DNA of 64,000 nt from an uncultured Lachnospiraceae bacterium. Lineage in GTDB: Bacteria; Bacillota; Clostridia; Lachnospirales; Lachnospiraceae. The DNA lies in the NCBI GenBank assembly GCA_934376945.1, contig CAKRPI010000001.1, forward strand, positions 10,514 through 74,513. The letters run 5' to 3'. Positions 1 through 10,407 of this stretch are shown in pieces. The notes beneath the pieces are model-generated. The model was not told where the DNA came from. It worked only from the letters and a program-made list of their open reading frames with translations, and did no database searches. The position numbers were made by a program, and so were the translations under genes. How positions within the stretch are numbered: position 1 is the first letter of the stretch; each line of letters starts with the position of its first letter.

Positions 1-966
1 GAAAAGGATAAGTCCTTACGTGGTTCGAGAGATGGATTCGTGGAGACGGTAGTATTTGATACAGCACTGATCCGCAGAAGATTGCGGGATCCGCAGCTTG
101 TAATGGAAATGCTGGAGGTCGGCAGTTCCTCGCGAAGCGATGTCGTACTTTGTTACATGAAGGAAAAAGTGGATCCGGAGTTGTTGGCAAATGTGCGGAA
201 AAAGATCAACTCCGTAAAAACAGAGGATCTTAGTATGAATCAGCAGAGTCTGGCAGAGGCTTTGATCGGAACGAGATGGTACAATCCATTTCCGAAATTT
301 AAATTTACAGAACGACCGGATACGACGGCGGCCTGTCTTATGGAAGGGAAAGTGGCAATTCTTGTAGACAATTCACCATCTGCGATGATTCTTCCGACTT
401 CTATTTTTGATATGATCGAAGAAGCGAATGATTATTATTTTCCGGCCTGGACATCGCTGTACCTGAAATTTTCCAGGGTGCTGATTCTGATCCTGACCGT
501 TTTTCTGACGCCGGTTTTTCTTTTGCTGATGCAGAATCCGGAATGGATTCCGCCGGCATTTGAATTCGTGGCGGTGAAAGATACGGTAAACATACCACTT
601 GTCTTTCAGCTTCTGCTGCTTGAGCTGGTGATCGATGGGCTACGGCTGGCAGCGCTGAGCACGCCTAACATGCTCAGCACACCGCTCAGTATTTTTGCAG
701 GTCTTGTGCTTGGAGAGTTTTCAGTGAATTCCGGATGGTTTAATCCGGAGGTTATGCTGTATATGGCATTTGTGGCGGTAGCGAATTATACGCAGCCAAA
801 TTTCGAATTGGGTTATGCGGTAAAATTTATGCGGATGCTGATTCTGATCCTGACTGCCTTGTTTGATCTGTGGGGATTTTTGGCCGGCTGTATTATTTTA
901 TTACTGCTTCTGTGTACGAATCGTACGCTGTCCGGAAGAAATTATCTGAATATAAAGATGAATTAG
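1..966 (+). CDS. spoVAF: Stage V sporulation protein AF (SpoVAF/GerA family), 5'-truncated by the window edge
   Basis: This is the last 321 codons of a spore-membrane protein of the SpoVAF/GerA germinant-receptor A-subunit family, normally about 490 residues. The frame is open from base 1. The residues before the GTG at 40 (LRGSRDGF) belong to the conserved family motif, so that GTG is internal and the true start lies outside the window. Visible marks are the TALIRRR stretch, the YNPFP and TERPD motifs, and several hydrophobic segments in the C-terminal half. SpoVAF is encoded with the spoVA channel genes and acts in the spore inner membrane during germination. A bidirectional terminator follows the stop codon. 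The match to SpoVAF rather than a GerA A subunit rests on the TERPD region and is likely but not certain. Confidence 0.85.
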   Translation, partial: EKDKSLRGSRDGFVETVVFDTALIRRRLRDPQLVMEMLEVGSSSRSDVVLCYMKEKVDPELLANVRKKINSVKTEDLSMNQQSLAEALIGTRWYNPFPKFKFTERPDTTAACLMEGKVAILVDNSPSAMILPTSIFDMIEEANDYYFPAWTSLYLKFSRVLILILTVFLTPVFLLLMQNPEWIPPAFEFVAVKDTVNIPLVFQLLLLELVIDGLRLAALSTPNMLSTPLSIFAGLVLGEFSVNSGWFNPEVMLYMAFVAVANYTQPNFELGYAVKFMRMLILILTALFDLWGFLAGCIILLLLLCTNRTLSGRNYLNIKMN

Positions 967-990
967 CTTATTTTTTAGCTTATCACAGGA

Positions 991-1042
991 AAAACCTCAT
1001 GAAAATCCGCTGGAAACATCAACGGAAACTTCATGAGGTTTT
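991..1042. terminator. Bidirectional intrinsic terminator between convergent genes
   Basis: A 13-bp perfect inverted repeat, AAAACCTCATGAA at 991 and its complement ending at 1042, has A/T runs on both sides. It lies between spoVAF (plus) and the deacetylase gene (minus) and can serve both. Confidence 0.8.
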
Positions 1043-1063
1043 ATGCGTGTCTGACAGACGTGA

Positions 1064-2629
1064 TTATGATTCGCCGTTTGCAACAACTGGCGTCGGGCGC
1101 CTCTGATCGAAAATCTGGGAGGCTGTAATCATATTGTCAAGGACGGTTGTCTGACCGGAACTTGCTTTGTAAAGCATATATCCGTCAAGATCAATACGGC
1201 CCTGACGAACATACTGATCCGTGATCTGTACCCAGTACGGCTGAGAACCGTCTACATTACAGAAAAAATTGTAGCCGGCACTCTTGAAATAATTGTATAC
1301 TTCATTATCGGAAGTATATCCTTCCCAGGAACCGATGTCATTGCCGTGGGCAAAGATGATGGTATCAGTCGGTCCGACAATATTCTGAACGGTGTTGACC
1401 CATTTTTCATTGTCGGTACGCAGTGCATCCACACTTTTCCCGGTGACGCTTAAATGTCCCCACGTGTGGCTTGCAAATTCCCAACCTTCGTCTTTAAGTG
1501 CATCGGCTATTTTTTTTGCCTCTGCCACATCATCATCCCAGTTAAAATCCGGATGGTCGTCCAGCCATTTGCGCTGATCATCCTGCAGATTTTCCTTTGT
1601 TTTATAATCGAGATCGGTCCGATATCCAAAGACACCGTTATAACCGGTCAGTGCGATCATACCGCGCGCTCCTTTATAGGCACCGTCCGGATGCTCTTTG
1701 AGAAAGGTATTAAGGCGGGGCACAACATCAAAGTCTCCGATATTTTCGCTGCCGTCTGTTTTGACATAATGGCATTTTACATCACCGTTTTCATCAATTA
1801 CAAGCTTATCCGGGTAGCTGGCTGCCTCATAGGAATGATAATAGCTCAGATCATCGACAGAGAGAACGATGGCTTTCTTATCCGGCGGAAGCATCAAAGT
1901 AGTATTTGGTGAAAAATGAACAGTACCGTCGGCATCCGTTGTCTGTGTAACAAGATCATGCAGGCTCACATAGACATAACCGTTATCATAGAGCTGCTGT
2001 GTGATCTTGTCAAACTCTTCTACGGTGGTCATCCAGGCATTCATGCCGTCCACTTCAAATTGGCCGAGTGTAGAAACATTGAAAGCAGCGGTGGTATCGT
2101 TGATGAGTGAATGATAGAAAATGTGTGGGATCGTAGTCACATCAACTGCAACACAGGAAGCCTTTTTTGTTTCATATTCCTGAATAGCGGCAGTTACAGC
2201 TGCATCGGATTCATAGCCGGGGATGGACTGAAGCAAGGCGATCGCTCCGTCATAATCGTATCCTGCGGCAAGCAGTTTTGCCTGTTCTGCTGCATCCTGC
2301 GAAGCCACAGAGGATTCAGTGGCAGCTTCTGTAACGGCTTCTGTGGAAACCGCTTCTTCTGTCTGGGCCGGTGCGGCAGTTTCCTTTTCTGTCTGGGTAA
2401 CAGTGACATCAGAAGATGACGGTTTTTGTGCCTGATTTCCGGTTGTTTCCTTTTGTTTTTTAAGCAGAAGGCAGCCAGCCAAGACTGCGGCTCCGATTAG
2501 AAGCACCACCAGCACGATTATCGTAATCGTACGCCGGATCATTGCCTTCCGTCTTCGTTTTCTGCGGCGTTCCCGGCGCGCCTGCGCTGCTCGTTCATAC
2601 TCAGCGTCTTCGTAAAATTCATCGTTCAT
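1064..2629 (-). CDS. Membrane-anchored polysaccharide deacetylase family protein
   Basis: This 521-residue protein starts with a very basic cytoplasmic tail and one transmembrane segment at about 34-56. A Thr/Glu/Ala-rich linker follows to about 140, then an extracellular NodB-like deacetylase domain. The metal-binding Asp pair sits in VLSVDDLS (near residue 258) and the HxxxH metal motif in HTWGH (near 390). Members remove acetyl groups from cell-wall or other surface polysaccharides. The start codon is preceded by a purine-rich AGAGGGGGG site. It is a single gene, convergent with spoVAF. Substrate cannot be told from sequence. Confidence 0.85.
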   Translation of the reverse strand: MNDEFYEDAEYERAAQARRERRRKRRRKAMIRRTITIIVLVVLLIGAAVLAGCLLLKKQKETTGNQAQKPSSSDVTVTQTEKETAAPAQTEEAVSTEAVTEAATESSVASQDAAEQAKLLAAGYDYDGAIALLQSIPGYESDAAVTAAIQEYETKKASCVAVDVTTIPHIFYHSLINDTTAAFNVSTLGQFEVDGMNAWMTTVEEFDKITQQLYDNGYVYVSLHDLVTQTTDADGTVHFSPNTTLMLPPDKKAIVLSVDDLSYYHSYEAASYPDKLVIDENGDVKCHYVKTDGSENIGDFDVVPRLNTFLKEHPDGAYKGARGMIALTGYNGVFGYRTDLDYKTKENLQDDQRKWLDDHPDFNWDDDVAEAKKIADALKDEGWEFASHTWGHLSVTGKSVDALRTDNEKWVNTVQNIVGPTDTIIFAHGNDIGSWEGYTSDNEVYNYFKSAGYNFFCNVDGSQPYWVQITDQYVRQGRIDLDGYMLYKASSGQTTVLDNMITASQIFDQRRPTPVVANGES

Positions 2630-2821
2630 AAAAAACCCCCCTCTTTGGTATAATAGCTGATATCCAGTTTATCATATACGCAGAAAAACAGCAACGAAAA
2701 TAAGTCTGAAAATGACAGGCAAAGAAAAAGTTTGATGTTGACAGAATCCTGAAAGTGGATGAAAATAAGAGTCAGACTGTGTAGTTAAATGCAGAAAAAG
2801 ATGAAGCATGAAGGGAAAGAA

Positions 2822-3628
2822 ATGGAGATTAAAATGGATAGAAAAACAGAAAAAATAATGGAAGAATCAGAGCAGTTTCTGATTGGTATCGGGGAGGAAT
2901 TTGCGCCGCATGTGCCTGCCTGGGACGGCCCCAAATGCCTGGAGCCGTTTTATATCAGTCAATATTACGCACAGCTCCCGGATGAGCATGAGGTGCTTCA
3001 GGCTTACCGCAAACTGCGGGAGCAGATCGGAGAGCGGCCATATTTTGTGGTGACGCTTAATACGGATGACCTGATTTTCCGGGCTGGATTCGAACCGGAG
3101 CAGGTGGTTGCACCGTGTGGAAGCAACGGGAAGCTGCAGTGCAGTGAACATATTGTGGAGGCAGAGAAGATTGCACAGTGTGTGATGAAAGCATATCAGG
3201 ATGAAATAGAACAGAAGCCAGAAATTTTAAAATGCAGGATGGAAGAAATGGAACAGAAGGGACAGGAGATTCTGAAAAAATATGCAAGCTGCCCTGTGTG
3301 CGGAAAAGCACTGGAGGCACATACGATAAAAAACGACGGATATCTGGAAAACGGCTATCTTCCACAGTGGGAATCTTATAAAAAATGGCTGGCGACAACT
3401 TTAAATAAAAAACTTTGTGTGATGGAACTTGGTGTTGGATTTCAGTATCCACAGGTAATTCGATTTCCCTTTGAACGAACTGCATTTTATAATAAGAAAG
3501 CAATGTTTGTGCGTGTACACAGCAAGTTTCCGCAGATTGAGGCAGAGCTTGCGGATAAGGCAGTTACGGTAAAAAAATCGCCGGTGGAATGGCTGCTGAC
3601 AGAGGAAACGGATGATCTGGACAGATAA
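2822..3628 (+). CDS. Degenerate sirtuin-like (Sir2 fold) protein, function unknown
   Basis: A 268-residue protein with the outline of a Sir2-type Rossmann fold. VTLNTDDLIFRAG corresponds to the sirtuin NAD-pocket motif, a CPVC pair (157-160) suggests a remnant zinc site, and ELGVGFQYP resembles the sirtuin GTS region. The catalytic His of the usual LHG motif is replaced by a PCGSNG stretch, so ordinary deacylase activity is doubtful. I chose the ATG at 2822, which follows AAGGGAAAG at good spacing. The ATG at 2834 also has a GGAG site, and an upstream ATG at 2789 has none. It stands alone between a promoter-bearing gap and its own terminator. Family assignment is by motif reading only. Confidence 0.6.
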   Translation: MEIKMDRKTEKIMEESEQFLIGIGEEFAPHVPAWDGPKCLEPFYISQYYAQLPDEHEVLQAYRKLREQIGERPYFVVTLNTDDLIFRAGFEPEQVVAPCGSNGKLQCSEHIVEAEKIAQCVMKAYQDEIEQKPEILKCRMEEMEQKGQEILKKYASCPVCGKALEAHTIKNDGYLENGYLPQWESYKKWLATTLNKKLCVMELGVGFQYPQVIRFPFERTAFYNKKAMFVRVHSKFPQIEAELADKAVTVKKSPVEWLLTEETDDLDR

Positions 3629-3636
3629 AAAAGAGG

Positions 3637-3667
3637 GGAACAGTCGGTAAAGAGACTGTTCCTTTTT
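3637..3667 (+). terminator. Intrinsic terminator of the sirtuin-like gene
   Basis: GGAACAGTC and GACTGTTCC form a 9-bp stem with an 8-nt loop followed by five T. Confidence 0.85.
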
Positions 3668-3735
3668 ACTGGGACAAAGAATAAGGATTCTTCACTTGAG
3701 GTGTGCAAGATTGGAAACGGAGGACCGCTGTTTGG

Positions 3736-4410
3736 TCATATATTTTCAATCTGCCAGTCAATTGGTTCCAGACCATGCTCTTTCAAAAATTTGTTGGTCC
3801 GGCTAAATGGCCGGCTTCCGAAAAATCCGCGGTATGCGGAGAGAGGACTTGGATGCGGAGATTCAAGAATCAGATGATTCGGATTGGTGAGCATGCTCTT
3901 TTTTGCCTGAGCAGGACGTCCCCAGAGAATAAAGACAATCGGACGATCCACCTCATTCAAAATTCGGATTGCGGCATCTGTAAATTCCTCCCAGCCGATT
4001 CCTTTGTGTGAGTTTGCCTGGTGGGCACGCACAGTGAGTACAGTATTGAGCAGCAGTACTCCCTGCTCGGCCCATTTCGTAAGACACCCGTTATTTGGAA
4101 GGTAACAGCCGCAGTCTTCATGAAGCTCCTGATAAATATTGATAAGAGACGGCGGAGTCTGTACCTGGGGCAAAACAGAGAAACACAGACCATGTGCCTG
4201 ACCGGGTTCATGGTAGGGATCCTGACCAAGAATTACGACCTTTACTTTGGAAAGCGGAGTAAAAGCAAAGGCGTTAAAAATATCGTCTGCCGGCGGATAA
4301 ATTTCACGAGTCTGATATTCTTCATTTATTTTTTTGTAAAGCTTCGCATAATACGGCTTGGAGAATTCCGGCTTTAACGGAGCAAGCCAGTCATTTGAAA
4401 TCGGAGGCAT
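3736..4410 (-). CDS. ung: Uracil-DNA glycosylase
   Basis: A family 1 uracil-DNA glycosylase of 224 residues that removes uracil from DNA to start base-excision repair. The water-activating motif GQDPYH is at 62-67 (Asp64), the uracil-contacting LLNTVLTV follows, and the [11 protein letters not shown]-intercalation motif begins at His186. The chosen ATG at 4410 gives the usual N-terminus MPPISNDW and has an AAGGATG site upstream. An in-frame ATG 33 bases earlier has no ribosome binding site. It lies on the minus strand, downstream of hisF. Confidence 0.95.
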   Translation of the reverse strand: MPPISNDWLAPLKPEFSKPYYAKLYKKINEEYQTREIYPPADDIFNAFAFTPLSKVKVVILGQDPYHEPGQAHGLCFSVLPQVQTPPSLINIYQELHEDCGCYLPNNGCLTKWAEQGVLLLNTVLTVRAHQANSHKGIGWEEFTDAAIRILNEVDRPIVFILWGRPAQAKKSMLTNPNHLILESPHPSPLSAYRGFFGSRPFSRTNKFLKEHGLEPIDWQIENI

Positions 4411-4474
4411 GGTAATGGTACATCCTTTCTGAATACAGTTCATCTGTCAGATTGATTCAGACAGATCTTTTGGA

Positions 4475-5236
4475 TCACAGTCGTACGGAGATGTTTTGGT
4501 CACGGAGATACTGTTTGACTTCGCGGATCTCCAGTTCTTTATAATGAAACAAAGAAGCGGCAAGGGCGGCATCAGCATGACCGCTTGTCAGCGCTTCATA
4601 AAAATGCTCTTTCGTACCGGCACCGCCTGAAGCAATGACCGGAACAGAAACGTGATCAGCGATGATTCGGGTCAGTTCAAGATCATAACCGCTTTTGGTG
4701 CCATCGCAGTCCATGCTGGTAAGCAGGATTTCTCCGGCGCCACGCCGGTCCGCCTCCATGGCCCATTCTACAGCGTCAATTCCCATATCGATACGCCCGC
4801 CATTTTTGTAGATGTTCCATCCGGAACCATCTGGACGTCGTTTGGCATCGATTGCTACGACAACACACTGACGGCCAAATTTATCGGCGGCATCACTGAT
4901 CAAGGTGGGATTCTGGATTGCAGAGGAATTGATGGAAATTTTATCTGCACCCTCGCGCAGAAGAAGCCGAAAATCTTCTACCGTACGGATTCCTCCGCCG
5001 ACGGTGAATGGGATAAAGACGGTCTCGGCTACGCGGCGTACCATATCAACGACCGTATTTCTGGCATCGGAAGAAGCAGTAATATCGAGAAAGACCAGTT
5101 CATCCGCGCCGGCTCGGTCATAGGCTGCGGCGATTTCTACCGGATCGCCTGCATCACGCAGATTTACAAAATTAACGCCTTTTACCACCCGGCCGTTTTT
5201 TACATCAAGACAGGGGATGATTCGCTTTGTAAACAT
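4475..5236 (-). CDS. hisF: Imidazole glycerol phosphate synthase, cyclase subunit HisF
   Basis: A (beta/alpha)8-barrel cyclase of 253 residues. With HisH it makes imidazole glycerol phosphate and AICAR from PRFAR in histidine biosynthesis. Catalytic Asp11 (CLDVKNGR) and Asp130 (VVAID) are both present. The ATG at 5236 follows a strong AGGAGG. The frame stays open 51 codons further upstream, but that part overlaps hisH and is not family sequence. It is co-transcribed with hisH just upstream. No other his genes are adjacent, which is uncommon, so the remaining pathway genes must lie elsewhere. Confidence 0.95.
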   Translation of the reverse strand: MFTKRIIPCLDVKNGRVVKGVNFVNLRDAGDPVEIAAAYDRAGADELVFLDITASSDARNTVVDMVRRVAETVFIPFTVGGGIRTVEDFRLLLREGADKISINSSAIQNPTLISDAADKFGRQCVVVAIDAKRRPDGSGWNIYKNGGRIDMGIDAVEWAMEADRRGAGEILLTSMDCDGTKSGYDLELTRIIADHVSVPVIASGGAGTKEHFYEALTSGHADAALAASLFHYKELEIREVKQYLRDQNISVRL

Positions 5237-5252
5237 TTCGTATTCCTCCTTT

Positions 5253-5876
5253 TTAGACAGAAAGAAAATTTTTAAGAATTGCAAGGCCGGTATTTCCGCT
5301 TTTTTCCGGATGGAACTGGCAGGCAAAGACATTGTCCTGCTCAATAGAAGCGTGAATTCTGGTGCCGTAGTCGGTACTGGCTGTGACAATAGAAGAATCC
5401 AATGCTTTCAGATAATAGGAATGGACAAAATAGACGTAGGAATCTTCAGGGATATCATGAAACAGCCGGCCGTGTGGATTGCCATCTTGTTCTGCAGTAT
5501 AGGACAGAGAGTTCCAGCCCATATGCGGAATTTTCAGTCCGGGCGTATCCGGAATCCGAAGAATGCTGCCGCTGCAGATACCAAGTCCTTTCACTCCCGG
5601 AGTTTCCTCACTGGATTCAAAAAGAAGCTGAAGACCGAGGCAGATGCCAAGGAACGGAGTCCCTTTGTTGACGGTATCGTGAATCACCTCACAGAGGTGA
5701 TATTGCTGAAGCTTCTCCATCGCATCGCCAAAGGAACCGACACCTGGAAGAATTACTTTATCAGCTGAGAGAATTTGTTCCGGATCGCGGGTGATAACCG
5801 GAGCTGCGCCAAGACTTAAAACAGCCTTTTCTACGCTGCGCAGGTTTCCGGCATCATAATCTATGATCGCAATCAT
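5253..5876 (-). CDS. hisH: Imidazole glycerol phosphate synthase, glutamine amidotransferase subunit HisH
   Basis: A class I glutamine amidotransferase of 207 residues that supplies ammonia to HisF. The nucleophile elbow GICLGLQ gives Cys79, and the His189/Glu191 pair is in FHPEKSG. The start ATG at 5876 has an AGGAGTGA site at proper spacing and yields the standard [12 protein letters not shown]-terminus. A longer open frame upstream is discarded. HisH and hisF are separated by 16 bases and must form one operon, which begins just after the terminator of the activase gene. Confidence 0.95.
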   Translation of the reverse strand: MIAIIDYDAGNLRSVEKAVLSLGAAPVITRDPEQILSADKVILPGVGSFGDAMEKLQQYHLCEVIHDTVNKGTPFLGICLGLQLLFESSEETPGVKGLGICSGSILRIPDTPGLKIPHMGWNSLSYTAEQDGNPHGRLFHDIPEDSYVYFVHSYYLKALDSSIVTASTDYGTRIHASIEQDNVFACQFHPEKSGNTGLAILKNFLSV

Positions 5877-5915
5877 ACTGTCACTCCTTACTTCTAATTT
5901 TTTCAGTACATAGTA

Positions 5916-5953
5916 TATAAAAAGGGGAACGCTGCCAGGCAGCATTCCCCTTT
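5916..5953 (-). terminator. Intrinsic terminator downstream of the activase gene
   Basis: On the minus strand GGGGAA and TTCCCC flank GCTG/CAGC arms, giving a 10-bp stem with one mismatch, extended by AAA/TTT. Five T follow in the direction of the activase gene. It separates that gene from the hisHF operon. Confidence 0.8.
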
Positions 5954-6053
5954 AATTTAGCATAAATAACAAAAACATACAAGATATTCTGTTATTATTG
6001 ACGATACATTCCGTAAGACATCTTCTGACCACAATATCTTATCAATAAAAAAT

Positions 6054-9000
6054 TTAAATAGTTTCCTGTTTGTTCAGATTTTTTACAGCGGTAGAAAGCA
6101 TCAGTTTAATTCGATTCAGCTGATTGACCTCGCTGGCACCCGGATCGTAGTCGATCGCAACGATATTGGAAGTCGGATACTGTCTGCGCAGCTCTTTGAT
6201 CACTCCTTTTCCGACCACGTGGTTTGGCAGGCAGGCAAATGGCTGTGTGCAGACGATATTGTTCACGCCGGAATGAATCAGTTCAAGCATTTCTCCGGTC
6301 AGAAACCAGCCTTCACCGGTCTGATTTCCGCAGGATACAATATCGGAAGCCATTTTTGCAAGCTCCTGAATGTGGCATGGCGGATCAAAGTGTTCACTTT
6401 TTGCGAGTGCCTTTGCGGCGGTGCCGCGTAGCTTCTCGAGAAATGCGATCCCGAAGTTTGCGATTGTAGCGGAAGTTTTTTTCGTGCCCAGATATTCTGC
6501 TTTGAAATTCTGGTTGTAGAAGCAGTAAAGCAGAAAATCCATCAGATCCGGAACGACAGCCTGAGCCCCTTCGGATTCCAGAAGTTCTACAAGATAATTA
6601 TTTGCCGCAGGCAGAAACTTTACGAGGATCTCACCGACAACACCAACCTTAGGTTTTTTTTCGTCAGTGATCGGAAGGGTGTCAAAATCATGGATGATTT
6701 CACGGCAGATCTTTTTGAATTCCCGGTAGGTAGGTCTTCCGGACAAAAATTCACAGCAGCGCTGCTCCCATTTGCGGTGCAGCTCATTTGCGGATCCGGC
6801 TACCTTTTCGTAAGGGCGCATGCGGTAAAGACAGCGCATAAAAATATCACCGAATACAACAGCAAACATACCGCGCTTTATAAGAGAATAGCTGATCGTA
6901 AATCCCGGATTACTTTCAAGGCCGCTTAAATTGATCGAAATAACAGGAATTTGCTCCATACCTGCTTTTTTCAGGGCACGCCGGATGAAGCCAACGTAAT
7001 TGGAAGCACGGCATCCGCCGCCGGTTTGTGACATCAGAACGGCAGTATGATTCAGATCGTATTTTCCGGAGAGCAATGCTTCCATGACCTGTCCAACGAC
7101 CATCAGCGATGGATAGCAGGCATCATTGTTGACATATTTCAGACCGACATCGACAGATTTTTTATTATCATTCGGAAGAACAATAAGATTGTAATCCGAT
7201 GCATTAAAGGCGGCTTCGAGCATTTTGAAATGGATCGGCGACATCTGCGGGCAGAGAATCGTATATTTTTTGCGCATTTCTTTTGTGAAAATCACGCGTG
7301 GAGTGCTGGAGGGTACGATTTTACGGTTCGTACCGTGCCGTTCCTTACGAACGCGGATCGCAGAAATCAGAGAACGAACGCGGATTCTTGCAGCGCCCAG
7401 ATTGTTGACTTCATCGATCTTAAGACAGGTATAGATTTTGTCAGAGCCGGACAGAATATCGTTTACCTGGTCTGTTGTAACGGCATCCAGTCCGCAGCCA
7501 AAGGAGTTGAGCTGAATCAGATCCAGATCCTCTCTTGTCTTGACAAAATTTGCAGCGGCATAAAGACGGCTGTGATACATCCACTGGTCGAGTACGACAA
7601 GCGGCCGTTCCACCGGATTGAGGTTGGAGACGGAATCCTCGGTAAGGACAGCAAGTCCGTAGGAATTAATCAATTCCGGAATTCCATGGTTGATTTCGGA
7701 ATCAATGTGATAGGGTCTTCCGGCAAGGACGATTCCGTGGCGTCCGGTTTCTTTGAGGTATTTTAATGTTTCCTGTCCTTTGTCATACATGGCCTGGCGA
7801 GTGTGTGCCAGTTCCTCCCAGCCGGCCTTTGCGGCAGCCTCCAGTTCTGCAGGAGGAATATCAGGAAATGCCTTTTTCAATCCGCTTGTTACGGTTTCAA
7901 GGCTTGTAAAAGCGATGAATGGATTCTCAAAGCGAATGTGTTCTGTGCGCAGTGACTCCACGTTATTTTTGATGTTTTCCGCATAAGATGTGACGATCGG
8001 GCAGTTATAATGATTGCCTGCATCCGGAAATTCAGTCCTTTCATACGGAATACAAGGATAAAAAATGTACTTGATTCCTTTTTTGATCAGCCATTCAATG
8101 TGTCCATGTGCCAGCTTGGCCGGGTAGCATTCGGATTCACTTGGAATCGATTCAATACCGAGCTCGTAAATTTTTCTGGTGGACGAAGGAGAGAGCACCA
8201 CGCGGTATTTCAAGGCTGTGAAGAAACGGAACCAGAACGGATAATCCTCATACATGTTCAGTACACGCGGAATACCGACGGTACCGCGAACTGCCTCATC
8301 CTCCGAAAGTGGTTCGTAGGAGAAGAGCAGCTTGTTTTTGAATTCAAACAGATTTGGCACGTGATCTTTGTTGCGCTCTTTGCCGATGCCGCGTTCGCAG
8401 CGGTTTCCGCTGACAAACTGGCGTCCGCCGGAAAAACGATTGATAGTCAGACGGCACTGATTGGTACAGCCCTTGCATTTTGCCATGGAAGTGGTGAAAG
8501 TAAGAGCATTAATCCGGTCAATGGACAGCATCGTTGTTTCCGTTCCCTCTTTATAGCGCTCTCTTGCAATGAGGGCTGCACCAAAGGCACCCATAATACC
8601 GGCGATATCCGGACGAATCGCTTCACAGCCTGCAATGCGTTCAAAGCTGCGCAGAACTGCGTCATTGTAAAAGGTACCGCCCTGTACCACGATGTGACGG
8701 CCAAGCTCAGTCGCATCAGAAACTTTGATTACCTTATATAATGCGTTTTTGATAACGGAATAAGCAAGTCCGGCAGAGATATCCGAAACATCAGCGCCTT
8801 CTTTTTGTGCCTGTTTTACCTTGGAATTCATGAATACGGTACAGCGGGTGCCAAGATCGATCGGATGTTTTGCAAACAAAGCTGCTTTTGCAAAATCCTG
8901 TACAGAGTAATTCAGAGATTTTGCAAATGTTTCGATAAAGGAACCGCAGCCGGAGGAGCAGGCCTCATTGAGCTGAACACTGTCAACGGTTCTGTTTTTG

Positions 9001-10298
9001 ATTTTGATACATTTCATATCCTGACCGCCGATATCGAGGATGCAGTCAACATCAGGATCAAAGAAGGACGCGGCATAATAGTGAGAGACAGTCTCAACCT
9101 CGCCTTCGTCAAGCATCAGTGCAGCCTTGATCAGTGCTTCACCATAGCCGGTAGAACAGGAATAGGAAATATGTGCAGTTGCCGGAAGCTTGCTGTAGAT
9201 ATCCTGGATCGCATGGATGGCCGTGCGGAGAGGACTGCCGTTGTTGTTGCTGTAAAATGAGTATAGCAAAGAACCATCTTCGCCGACAAGCGCAGCCTTT
9301 GTGGTAGTAGAACCGGCATCAATGCCGAGAAAGCAATTTCCGGAATAAGAGCCAAGCGGAGCCGTTTTTACCTGATACTGATTCTGACGACGGATAAAAA
9401 GCTCATAATCCTCCTGACAGCGGAACAACGGTTCCATACGGGCTACTTCAAAATCCAGATGGATTGCGTGGGAAAGACGTTCTTCCAGTGAGGCAAGAGT
9501 TGTGACCACAGTCGTTTTTGCATTGAGCGCAGAGCCGATCGCAGCAAAAAGATGAGAATTTTCCGGTACCAGCGCATGCTCGTCGTCCAGCTCGAGCGTA
9601 CGGATGAATGCGGTCCTCAGCTCAGAAAGAAAGTGAAGAGGGCCACCCAGAAACGTTACATGACCGCGGATCGGCTTTCCGCAGGCAAGACCGGAGATCG
9701 TCTGATTGACAACCGCCTGAAAAATGGATGCGGAGAGGTCTTCTTTTGTGGCGCCTTCGTTGATCAGAGGCTGGATGTCTGATTTTGCAAAAACACCGCA
9801 GCGTGCAGCAATGGAATAAAGAGACTGGTAATTTTTCGCATATTCATTTAATCCGGATGCGTCAGTCTGCAGCAGGGAAGCCATCTGATCAATAAAAGAA
9901 CCTGTGCCGCCTGCGCAGATACCGTTCATACGCTGCTCGACATTTCCGTTTTCAAAATAAATAATCTTTGCATCTTCACCACCGAGTTCAATTGCGACAT
10001 CTGTCAGAGGTACAAGGTGTTCCAGAGAGGAAGCAACTGCGATGACTTCCTGTACGAAAGGAATCTCAAGATGGTTTGCGAGCGTCAGCCCGCCGGAGCC
10101 TGTGATGACCGGGGAAATCTGAAGATCGCCGAGCTTTTCACGGGCTTCACGGATAAGGCCAGACAGTGTTTCCTGAATATTGGCATAATGTCTTCGATAA
10201 TCTGAAAAAAGAAGTTCCTGATCAGGGGAGAGAACTGCGACTTTTACAGTCGTAGAGCCAATATCAATGCCTAATGTATGTAATGTAGTAACTGCCAT
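6054..10298 (-). CDS. Large acyl-CoA dehydratase activase / 2-hydroxyacyl-CoA dehydratase-like multidomain protein
   Basis: A 1414-residue protein joining two BadF/HgdC-type ATPase modules, a DUF2229-like segment and a C-terminal HgdB-like region. The first ATPase has DIGSTT at residues 12-17 and a Cys in [10 protein letters not shown] near 127. The second has DAGSTTTK near 326 and Cys in ACSSGCGSF near 446. In dimeric activases such Cys hold a shared [4Fe-4S] cluster used for ATP-driven electron transfer to the dehydratase. A further Cys motif, CKGCTNQC, is near 608. Proteins of this build are widespread in Clostridia, but their substrate is unknown. I place the start at 10298. The SD AGGAGG lies 26 bases upstream with a hairpin between. 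The in-frame ATG at 10337 precedes the SD and has none of its own. Confidence 0.85.
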   Translation of the reverse strand: MAVTTLHTLGIDIGSTTVKVAVLSPDQELLFSDYRRHYANIQETLSGLIREAREKLGDLQISPVITGSGGLTLANHLEIPFVQEVIAVASSLEHLVPLTDVAIELGGEDAKIIYFENGNVEQRMNGICAGGTGSFIDQMASLLQTDASGLNEYAKNYQSLYSIAARCGVFAKSDIQPLINEGATKEDLSASIFQAVVNQTISGLACGKPIRGHVTFLGGPLHFLSELRTAFIRTLELDDEHALVPENSHLFAAIGSALNAKTTVVTTLASLEERLSHAIHLDFEVARMEPLFRCQEDYELFIRRQNQYQVKTAPLGSYSGNCFLGIDAGSTTTKAALVGEDGSLLYSFYSNNNGSPLRTAIHAIQDIYSKLPATAHISYSCSTGYGEALIKAALMLDEGEVETVSHYYAASFFDPDVDCILDIGGQDMKCIKIKNRTVDSVQLNEACSSGCGSFIETFAKSLNYSVQDFAKAALFAKHPIDLGTRCTVFMNSKVKQAQKEGADVSDISAGLAYSVIKNALYKVIKVSDATELGRHIVVQGGTFYNDAVLRSFERIAGCEAIRPDIAGIMGAFGAALIARERYKEGTETTMLSIDRINALTFTTSMAKCKGCTNQCRLTINRFSGGRQFVSGNRCERGIGKERNKDHVPNLFEFKNKLLFSYEPLSEDEAVRGTVGIPRVLNMYEDYPFWFRFFTALKYRVVLSPSSTRKIYELGIESIPSESECYPAKLAHGHIEWLIKKGIKYIFYPCIPYERTEFPDAGNHYNCPIVTSYAENIKNNVESLRTEHIRFENPFIAFTSLETVTSGLKKAFPDIPPAELEAAAKAGWEELAHTRQAMYDKGQETLKYLKETGRHGIVLAGRPYHIDSEINHGIPELINSYGLAVLTEDSVSNLNPVERPLVVLDQWMYHSRLYAAANFVKTREDLDLIQLNSFGCGLDAVTTDQVNDILSGSDKIYTCLKIDEVNNLGAARIRVRSLISAIRVRKERHGTNRKIVPSSTPRVIFTKEMRKKYTILCPQMSPIHFKMLEAAFNASDYNLIVLPNDNKKSVDVGLKYVNNDACYPSLMVVGQVMEALLSGKYDLNHTAVLMSQTGGGCRASNYVGFIRRALKKAGMEQIPVISINLSGLESNPGFTISYSLIKRGMFAVVFGDIFMRCLYRMRPYEKVAGSANELHRKWEQRCCEFLSGRPTYREFKKICREIIHDFDTLPITDEKKPKVGVVGEILVKFLPAANNYLVELLESEGAQAVVPDLMDFLLYCFYNQNFKAEYLGTKKTSATIANFGIAFLEKLRGTAAKALAKSEHFDPPCHIQELAKMASDIVSCGNQTGEGWFLTGEMLELIHSGVNNIVCTQPFACLPNHVVGKGVIKELRRQYPTSNIVAIDYDPGASEVNQLNRIKLMLSTAVKNLNKQETI

Positions 10299-10330
10299 GA
10301 AAGTATTTGCGGGAAAATCCCGCGCCTCCT
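10299..10330 (-). promoter_or_regulatory. Ribosome binding site with a hairpin between SD and start codon
   Basis: In activase orientation AGGAGG (10330-10325) is followed by C and then a perfect 6-bp hairpin, GCGGGA-TTT-TCCCGC (10323-10309). Next come AAATACTTTC and the ATG at 10298. Without the hairpin the SD-to-start spacing is 11 nt; with it linear, 26 nt. The fold could therefore decide whether translation starts. Confidence 0.5.
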
Positions 10331-10345
10331 TTTTCATTCTAAAAA

Positions 10346-10407
10346 ACTGATTGGTAAGGTCATGGATTGTGAGTGTTCGCTTTATCCATGAAAGTCACCA
10401 AAACAGT
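10346..10407 (-). promoter_or_regulatory. Long imperfect palindrome in the activase leader
   Basis: Three aligned helices are visible: ACTG/CAGT (10346-10349 with 10404-10407), TTGGT/ACCAA (10351-10355 with 10397-10401) and TCATGGAT/ATCCATGA (10360-10367 with 10384-10391). That makes 17 bp with two internal loops around a 16-nt loop. It lies 48-109 bases upstream of the activase start. It could be an RNA hairpin or a double operator. Confidence 0.45.

Noticed and set aside
8010-8741. A 243-codon plus-strand open frame inside the activase gene
   Set aside because: It lies antisense to conserved activase motifs and has no family resemblance or ribosome binding site.
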